Source: Microbacterium sp. ProA8
GTDB taxonomy: Bacteria; Actinomycetota; Actinomycetes; Actinomycetales; Microbacteriaceae
Assembly: GCF_039905635.1 (NCBI RefSeq)
Contig: NZ_CP157000.1
Coordinates: forward strand, 620,001 to 684,000
Direction of reading: 5' to 3'
DNA: 64,000 nt
In this document: positions 58,492 to 64,000 of the stretch, in pieces
Layout: the number at the start of each line of letters is the position of its first letter
How positions within the stretch are numbered: the first letter of the stretch is position 1
Notes under the pieces: model-generated
The model's input: only the letters and a program-made list of their open reading frames with translations
Told to the model about the DNA's origin: nothing
Databases searched by the model: none
Position numbers and translations under genes: made by a program

Positions 58492-60489
58492 TCAGAAGAT
58501 CGTTCGCCCGGCCTCGTCGGCGATGCCGGACTTGCGCCAGAAGTACGTGTTGATCTGATCGCGCCACTCGACCGCCGAACGCAGCTGCTCCGCGAAGCGC
58601 TCCCGCCCGCGGGCGTGGAGGTCGTCCGGCAGACGGCCCTCCAGCGCGTCCCACGCCGCCACCATCTCGCGCACGCGCTCGACGCCGGCGAAGTGGGTGT
58701 CGTAGATGTGCTGGATGACCGTCCGGCCGCTGTGGAGCCGGTGGGTGTAGGGCACGTGATGGAAGAAGAGGATCAGCTCGTCGGGCACCGTGTCGAGCGA
58801 CTCGTACCGGCTGGCCCACGGCTCGGCGTACTGGCCTGCGTATCCGGTGCCGCCGGCGACCGTCCGGTCGACGCCGATGCCGTCGCGATCGGCGAAGTGA
58901 TAGGTGCCCCACGCGGAGTACTCGTAGCCGTCGACGTCGGGGCCGTAGTGGCGGTTCAACGGGCTCACCATGAAGCACACGCCGAGGGGAGCGGTGTACG
59001 ACTCGTACGTCCGCCAGGAGTCGTCGAGGATCGAGCGGATGCCGCGGCGCGCCGTCTCATCGTGACCGAAGGTGAGCGCGATCCACTCGTCCAGGATCGT
59101 CCCGGGCTCGAGCGCCGGATCCCAGGCCAGCCGCCCGTAGGCGTACAGGTTGGCCTGCGCGAGCGGGTGGCCCGTCCAGAACGCGTCGGCCCCGACGTTG
59201 GACACCGCTGCGATCCCGCCGGCGACGATCTCGGCGAGCATGGGCCCGTCGTCGCCGGTCGGCCGGAACGCGAGGATCTCGCTCCACTGCGGGCCCAGGT
59301 AGACCGCGTGCTGCTGCTGGCCGGTGTACTCCTGGGTCACCTGCAGCTCGAGGGCCACGCGCGTGCGGGTCATGGCCGGGATGACGGGGGAGACCGGCTC
59401 CCGCACCTGGAAGTCGAGCGGACCGTACTTCACCTGGAGTACGACGTTGTCGTCGAAGCGTCCGTCGAGGGGCGCGAAGGTGTCGTAGGCGGCGCGCGCC
59501 CGGTCGGTCGTGCGGTCGCGCCAGTCCTGGCGATGGTTGTAGACGAAGGCGCGCCAGTGCACGAGGCCGCCGTGCGACGCCAGTGCACGGGCGAGCATGT
59601 TCGCGCCGTCGGCGTGGTCGCGCCCGTACGCGTAGGGTCCCGGCTGTCCCTCCGAGTCGGCTTTCACCAGGAACCCGCCGAAGTCCGGGATCCGCGCGTA
59701 GACACGGGCGGCGGCATCCGTCCACCACCGCTGCACCGCGGGCTCGAGCGGATCCGAGGTGTCCAGGTCGCCCAGGGTCAGCGGTGAGGCGAAGTTGACC
59801 GACAGGTGCGTCCGTATACCCCACGGCCGGAAGATCGCGGCAAGACGCTCGACGCTGCCGAGATCGTCGGTGAGCAGGCGCGCTTCGCGTCGCCCGACGT
59901 TGACGTTGTTGATCGTGACGCGGTTGATGCCGATCGACGCGAGGAGCCGCGCATAGCGCTCGACGCGCGAGAGGTCGTCACGCAGCATCCCCTCCCGGTA
60001 GAAGATCGAGCCGTCGGCGTAGCCGCGCTCGACCTGACCCATGTGGGGGTGGACCGCGACGTTGTCCCAATGGTCGAGCATCCGCAGCTCGTGCAGCGGT
60101 TCGTGCCGCGTCGTGCCGTCGCCGCCGCCGAGTGCGAGGTGGCGCACGTGGTGGAACCAGCCGTAGAGCGCACCGCTCGGGCCGCCGTACGCGACCACAA
60201 CCCGGCCCTCCCGCACATGGTGGACGAAGCCCTCCGCGCCGAGGTCGGCGGTCGGCAGATCGCCGAGGCCGTGGGCGGCCGCGTCGCCGGCGGACAGGAT
60301 CAGGATGTCGGGAGTGGAGGCGGCCTGGGTCATGCCGGCCCGCGCCGCCTCGGCGCGGACGGTGTCGAGCACGTCCCCTTCGCCAAGGACCGAGACGGTG
60401 CGGCCGCCGAGCGCCGCGAAGCGATCGTCGGGCAGCCACATCGGATGCTCGCGCAGCGAACGGCTGGGTGCGGGTGCGTCGGAAGTCAT
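58492..60489 (-). CDS. aguA: Alpha-glucuronidase, GH67 (665 aa)
   Basis: GH67 three-domain protein: N-terminal beta/alpha domain (ILILSAGDAAAHGL, EGFVHHVREGRVVVAYGGPSGALYG by parts), the barrel with MLDHWDNVAVHPHMGQVERGYA (by parts), INRVTINNVNV, acid residue in FLVKADSEGQPGP and the VKYGPLDFQVREPVSP segment containing the base-side carboxylates, then the helical C-terminus with FFHHVPYTHRLHSG. It removes 4-O-methyl-glucuronate from the non-reducing end of aldouronic acids. No signal peptide; intracellular. Followed downstream by the YesL-like gene, convergent. Its upstream neighbours on the same strand are ManD and UxaC. Confidence 0.93.
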   Translation of the reverse strand: MTSDAPAPSRSLREHPMWLPDDRFAALGGRTVSVLGEGDVLDTVRAEAARAGMTQAASTPDILILSAGDAAAHGLGDLPTADLGAEGFVHHVREGRVVVAYGGPSGALYGWFHHVRHLALGGGDGTTRHEPLHELRMLDHWDNVAVHPHMGQVERGYADGSIFYREGMLRDDLSRVERYARLLASIGINRVTINNVNVGRREARLLTDDLGSVERLAAIFRPWGIRTHLSVNFASPLTLGDLDTSDPLEPAVQRWWTDAAARVYARIPDFGGFLVKADSEGQPGPYAYGRDHADGANMLARALASHGGLVHWRAFVYNHRQDWRDRTTDRARAAYDTFAPLDGRFDDNVVLQVKYGPLDFQVREPVSPVIPAMTRTRVALELQVTQEYTGQQQHAVYLGPQWSEILAFRPTGDDGPMLAEIVAGGIAAVSNVGADAFWTGHPLAQANLYAYGRLAWDPALEPGTILDEWIALTFGHDETARRGIRSILDDSWRTYESYTAPLGVCFMVSPLNRHYGPDVDGYEYSAWGTYHFADRDGIGVDRTVAGGTGYAGQYAEPWASRYESLDTVPDELILFFHHVPYTHRLHSGRTVIQHIYDTHFAGVERVREMVAAWDALEGRLPDDLHARGRERFAEQLRSAVEWRDQINTYFWRKSGIADEAGRTIF

Positions 60490-60537
60490 GCGTTCCTCAT
60501 CGTCGGTGGTGGGGGATGGATGCCGGGGCCTCAGGTC

Positions 60538-61776
60538 TCACCAGTCGTGCACGGTGCCGTCGACCAGCCTCGCCGCAGGCAGGAACGCGGGTTCGTAGCT
60601 GAAGCGCTCGGCGGCGGCGTCGTCGTAGTCGACGCCCAGACCCGGGGCGTCGCCCGGGTGCAGGAAGCCGTCCGCGAAGCGGTACGACGTGCGGAAGACC
60701 TCGTGGGTGAGCTCGTGGTGCGCCATGTGCTCCTGGATGCCGAAGTTGTGGATCGCGAGACCCACATGCAGGGCGGCCGACATCCCCACCGGCGAGATGT
60801 CGGTGGGACCGTGGCTTCCCGACTTGATCTGGTACTGCCCGGCGAAGTCGAACAGCCGCTTCAGGTGCGTGATGCCGCCCGTGTGGGTGACCGAGGCGCG
60901 GACGTAGTCGATGAGCTGCTCCTGGATGAGGGTCCGGAAGTCCCATACCGAGTTCAGCACCTCGCCGATCGCGAGTGGCGTCGTCGTGTGCCGGCGCACG
61001 AGCCGGAGCGACTCCTGGTTCTCGGCGGGGGTGCAGTCCTCCAGCCAGAACAGGTCGTACGGCTCGAGCGCCCGCCCGAGCCGCGCCGCCTCGATGGGAG
61101 TGAGGCGATGGTGGACGTCGTGCAGGAGCATCACCTCGGGTCCGAACTCAGCGCGTGCCCATTCGAAGAGCTCGGGGGCGTATCGCAGGTAGCGACGCGA
61201 GTCCCACCCCTCCTCGATGTGGAGCCCCGCGCGCTTCGCCGGCTCGTAGGTGTAGCGACCGCCGCTCGCGCGTGCGGAGGCGATGCCGTACCCGCCGCCC
61301 ATCCCGGGCACCGCGACCTGGAGCCGGATCGCGCGGTACCCCTCGTCGAGGCGTGCGCGGACGGAGTCGCCGAGGTCCTCCAGGTCGGCGCCCGACGCGT
61401 GGGCGTAGGCGAGGCACCCGTCGCGGGACGCTCCGCCCAGCAGTTGGTGGACCGGCATGCCCGCGAGCCTGCCCTTGATGTCCCACAGCGCCATGTCGAC
61501 CGCGGCGACGGCACTCATCGTGATCGGCCCGCGGCGCCAGTACGCGGAGCGGTAGAGGAACTGCCAGGTGTCTTCGATGCGGTGCGCGTCCCGCCCGATG
61601 AGGAGCGGCACGACGTGATCGCGCAGGTACGACGCGACGGCGAGCTCGCGGCCGTTGAGCGTGGCGTCGCCGAGGCCCACCACGCCGTCGTCGGTGGTGA
61701 TGCGAAGGGTGACGAAGTTGCGCGACGGACTGGTGACCAGCACTTCCGCCGATCGGATGCGCGCGACCGCCGTCAT
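60538..61776 (-). CDS. manD: D-mannonate dehydratase, RspA/ManD type, copy 2 (412 aa)
   Basis: Same length and architecture as copy 1 (48141-49379): metal-ligand motifs [20 protein letters not shown] and LAIGEVLNS, plus [10 protein letters not shown]. The two are strongly similar along the whole chain but differ in the GIAS...EP loop and near the C-terminus. Copy 2 lies between uxaC (ATGA overlap, upstream) and aguA (48 bases, downstream), so it belongs to the glucuronate operon. It converts mannonate to 2-keto-3-deoxygluconate. The presence of DVHH, where copy 1 has DGHH, may reflect different catalytic efficiency or specificity. Confidence 0.92.
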   Translation of the reverse strand: MTAVARIRSAEVLVTSPSRNFVTLRITTDDGVVGLGDATLNGRELAVASYLRDHVVPLLIGRDAHRIEDTWQFLYRSAYWRRGPITMSAVAAVDMALWDIKGRLAGMPVHQLLGGASRDGCLAYAHASGADLEDLGDSVRARLDEGYRAIRLQVAVPGMGGGYGIASARASGGRYTYEPAKRAGLHIEEGWDSRRYLRYAPELFEWARAEFGPEVMLLHDVHHRLTPIEAARLGRALEPYDLFWLEDCTPAENQESLRLVRRHTTTPLAIGEVLNSVWDFRTLIQEQLIDYVRASVTHTGGITHLKRLFDFAGQYQIKSGSHGPTDISPVGMSAALHVGLAIHNFGIQEHMAHHELTHEVFRTSYRFADGFLHPGDAPGLGVDYDDAAAERFSYEPAFLPAARLVDGTVHDW

Positions 61777-63317
61777 GCGAGCGACCCGGACTCCGCGACG
61801 GCAGCCGCACCGGGTGCCGTCCGGGCCGCGCCGGCCCGTCGCGGCGCGGGATAGCTCTCACGGGGCAGGGTGTAGGCCAGCTCGACCGCCGCCTCGATCG
61901 CCTCATCGAGGTCGAGCCTGTGCTCGGCGACGAGCCGGGCGAGATGCCCGGCGTCGATGCGGCGCGACAGGTCGTGCCGGGCGGGGATGGAGCAGAACGC
62001 GCGGGTGTCGTCGACGAATCCGCTCGTGTTGCGCAGGCCCGCCGTGTCTCCGATCGCCTCACGGAAACGCCGCATGGCGTCGGGCGTGTCGAGGAACCAC
62101 CATGGCGCGCCCAGGCGCAGCGCGGGGTAGACGCCGGCGAGCGGGGCGAGCTCGCGCGAGTAGACCGTCTCGTCGACGGTGAAGACGATGAGCCGGAAAT
62201 CCTCGTGGTGGCCGAACGCCTCGAGCACGGGGCGCAGCGCGTGCGTGAACTCGGCGGCGACCGGGACGTCGTAGCCGATGTCGTGCCCGAAGCGCTCCGC
62301 GATGCCGCGGTCGTGGTCGCGCATGACACCGGGGTGCAGCTGCATCACCAGGCCGTCCTCGGTGGCCATCTCGGCCATCCGGAACAGCATGTGGCCGGTG
62401 AACGCGGACGCGGATGCGAGATCGATTCCGCCGTCTCGTGCCGCGGCGAACAGCCTGCGCGCCACAGCGGGTTCCAGCGGCGCCATGAGAGCGGAGCGGT
62501 GACCGTGATCGGAGGCTCGTGCCCCCGCGTCCGCGAACGCCCGCCGCCGGGCGCGGAGGGCGGCGAGGTAGCCGTCGTAGTCGTGCGCGTCGATCCCGGC
62601 GCTCTCGCTGAGGGCGTCGAGCTGCCGGGTCCAGTCGCCTCGCCCGGGCTCCAGGAGCGGATCGGGGCGGAACGTGGGGATGACCCGGCCTCCCCACCCG
62701 TCCGCCGCCAGCCGCCCGTGGGCGGCGAGGTCGGAGGTGGCCGGATCGGTCGTCGCGAGCAGCTCGATGCCGAAGCGCTCGAACAGCGCGCGCGGGCGGT
62801 ACTCGGGCCGGCTGAGACGGTCCGCGATGTGGTCGTAGAGGGCATCCGCCGTCTCGGGCGAGGGGCGCTGCGGCGCTTCGAAGACCTCGGCGAGTACCTG
62901 CTCGAGCCAGAAGCGGGTGGGCGTACCGCGCAGCGCGGGCCAGCCGGCGCAGAATCGCCGCCAGATCGCGCGCGGGTCGGTCTCGACCGCGGCGCCGCGT
63001 GACGCGCCCGCGCCGAGGTCGGCGACCGAGCGCACCCCCGATTCCCGCACCGGACCGGGCGCGGTGGACTGGGAGACCAGCATGCGCACCAAGTAGTGGT
63101 CGGGGGTGACCAGCAGCGACGACGGGTCCGAGAAAGCCTCGTCGTCGGCGAGCATGTCGACATCGACGTGACCGTGCATAGAGACGATGGGAAGCGCCGC
63201 AGTCCGAGCCAGGATGCGGCGGGCCAGGGCCCGTACGCCGGGGTCTGCCGGCAGGGCGCGATCAGGATGCAGCGGCTGCTGCGCAGTGGGGGCGTCGTCG
63301 CCGCCGTGGACCGGCAT
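61773..63317 (-). CDS. uxaC: Glucuronate isomerase (514 aa)
   Basis: Amidohydrolase-superfamily uronate isomerase: [11 protein letters not shown] near the N-terminus (metal His-x-His), [62 protein letters not shown] and [17 protein letters not shown]. It is slightly longer than typical UxaC (about 470). It converts D-glucuronate to D-fructuronate, the first step of the pathway completed by UxuB and ManD. Start 63317 with GGAGCCCCCC upstream. First gene of the uxaC-manD-aguA operon, with the AATGTAAACGTT site at 63334-63348 and a divergent LacI gene. Confidence 0.9.
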   Translation of the reverse strand: MPVHGGDDAPTAQQPLHPDRALPADPGVRALARRILARTAALPIVSMHGHVDVDMLADDEAFSDPSSLLVTPDHYLVRMLVSQSTAPGPVRESGVRSVADLGAGASRGAAVETDPRAIWRRFCAGWPALRGTPTRFWLEQVLAEVFEAPQRPSPETADALYDHIADRLSRPEYRPRALFERFGIELLATTDPATSDLAAHGRLAADGWGGRVIPTFRPDPLLEPGRGDWTRQLDALSESAGIDAHDYDGYLAALRARRRAFADAGARASDHGHRSALMAPLEPAVARRLFAAARDGGIDLASASAFTGHMLFRMAEMATEDGLVMQLHPGVMRDHDRGIAERFGHDIGYDVPVAAEFTHALRPVLEAFGHHEDFRLIVFTVDETVYSRELAPLAGVYPALRLGAPWWFLDTPDAMRRFREAIGDTAGLRNTSGFVDDTRAFCSIPARHDLSRRIDAGHLARLVAEHRLDLDEAIEAAVELAYTLPRESYPAPRRAGAARTAPGAAAVAESGSLA

Positions 63318-63333
63318 AGGGGGGCTCCTCGGG

Positions 63334-63348
63334 AATGTAAACGTTATT
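63334..63348. promoter_or_regulatory. Candidate LacI operator upstream of uxaC
   Basis: AATGTAAACGTTATT, with AAACGTT matching the site at 51803-51820. It lies 17-31 bases 5' of the uxaC start on the minus strand, next to a GATAAT -10-like sequence (63352-63347 on that strand), in the gap to the divergent lacI. Confidence 0.6.
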
Positions 63349-63427
63349 ATCCTAGTGTCCATCGCGCATTCCGTCACGGTGGTTGGGATGATGGAGCCCT
63401 GAACCGCGAGTGAGGTGTCCGTTCGAC

Positions 63428-64000
63428 ATGGTGACCGTCCATGACGTCGCAGCGCGATCGGGCGTCTCGATCGCCACCGTGTCGCGCACCCTCCGTGAGC
63501 CGCATCGGGTCTCCGACGACACCCGCGATCGCGTCCTCGCCGCGATCGACGAGCTGGGCTACCGGCCCAATCGCGCCGCGGCGAGTCTGCGCCGCGGCCG
63601 CACCGGGGTCATCGCGCTCGTCGTCCCCGACATCGAGAACCCGTACTTCTCGTCGATGACCAAGGGCGCCCAGGCCATGTCGCGCGAGCGCGGGTACGGC
63701 CTGGTCGTGGTGGACACGACCGAGCGCGCCGACGTCGAAGACGAGGAGATCCGTGCGCTGCGCTCGCAGATCGACGGGCTCATCCTCGCTTCGTCGCGGC
63801 TGGCGGACGAACGGCTGGCCGAGGTGGTCGCCGAGAACACGTGCGTCCTCATCAACCGCGATCTCGGCGACGACGGGCCGGACATCCCCTCCGTCACCAT
63901 CGACGAGTCCGCGGCAGGTCGCGCCGCGATCGACCACCTCTACGGGCTGGGTCACCGCCGGGTCGTCTACGTCGGCGGGCCGGCGACGTCGTGGTCGCAG
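63428..64000 (+). CDS. LacI family transcriptional regulator (3'-truncated by window edge, first 191 aa)
   Basis: The visible part has the helix-turn-helix VTVHDVAARSGVSIATVSRTLREPHRVSDDTRDRVLAAIDELGY (by parts), then the start of the sensor domain: TGVIALVVPDIENPYFSSMTKGA (by parts), YGLVVVDTTERADVEDEEIRALRS, DGLILASSR, DGPDIPSVTIDESAAGRAAIDHLYGLGHRRVVYV (by parts). The hydrophobic hinge and start of the effector domain are intact. ATG 63428 has GTGAGGTG upstream; a GTG directly follows. Divergent from uxaC and adjacent to its operator-like site, so it likely regulates the glucuronate operon. Confidence 0.9.
   Translation, partial: MVTVHDVAARSGVSIATVSRTLREPHRVSDDTRDRVLAAIDELGYRPNRAAASLRRGRTGVIALVVPDIENPYFSSMTKGAQAMSRERGYGLVVVDTTERADVEDEEIRALRSQIDGLILASSRLADERLAEVVAENTCVLINRDLGDDGPDIPSVTIDESAAGRAAIDHLYGLGHRRVVYVGGPATSWSQ

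Overview
High-GC actinobacterial chromosome. The codon use, the many GTG starts, the probable leaderless transcripts, the recurring CGGATGCC/GGCATCC word and the protein families all suggest Microbacteriaceae, most likely Microbacterium or a close relative. This is inferred from sequence character, since there is no rRNA in the window. No tRNA, CRISPR array, integrase or transposase was seen. The window is a dense catabolic region with a sulfur block in the middle and several families of palindromic repeats.

1-5 kb: the 3' end of a YetA/PcRGLX-like rhamnogalacturonan lyase gene, an orphan tatA, a sugar isomerase plus Gfo/Idh/MocA dehydrogenase operon, a TetR regulator facing it and a PPOX flavoprotein. 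Matching 7-4-7 palindromes lie in front of the isomerase operon and the tetR gene. 5-11 kb: secreted M14 zinc carboxypeptidase, RecQ helicase with a phosphoribosyltransferase-like tail, and a Pro/Thr-rich lipoprotein.

10.9-24.1 kb, sulfur block: rhodanese; NtaA/SnaA-type flavin monooxygenase; a five-part Opp-type ABC importer (binding protein, two permeases, double ATPase) in one overlapping operon with a luciferase-like monooxygenase, a CMD protein, an AhpD-like protein and an FMN reductase; then cystathionine beta-synthase (truncated, ending in repeat DNA) and cystathionine gamma-synthase. A probable leaderless 11-codon reading frame with five Cys codons precedes cbs. Taken together this looks like uptake and oxidative desulfurisation of an organic thioether feeding a Cys-sensing Cys/Met branch.

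24.3-32.5 kb: a dienoyl-CoA-reductase-type flavoenzyme lacking one Fe-S cysteine, SLC13-type permease, SDR with divergent TetR, two paralogous small proteins tail to tail, and a class III aminotransferase.

32.8-46.8 kb, arabinoside/xyloside block: LacI; two Gfo/Idh/MocA enzymes, a ThuA protein and GH51 arabinofuranosidase on +; GH3 glycosidase and a sugar ABC system (two permeases and binding protein) on -; divergent LacI; ROK regulator.

46.8-64 kb, glucuronoxylan block: LacI, mannonate dehydratase, mannonate/fructuronate oxidoreductase and CE7 acetylxylan esterase on -; an LplABC-like importer, GH42 beta-galactosidase and a YesL-like membrane protein on +; GH67 alpha-glucuronidase, a second mannonate dehydratase and glucuronate isomerase on -; a LacI gene runs off the end. 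Together these encode import of acidic xylo-oligosaccharides, release of (methyl)glucuronate and its conversion to 2-keto-3-deoxygluconate. The KDG kinase and aldolase are not in the window.

All start choices, operators, promoters and terminators were read by eye and not computed.
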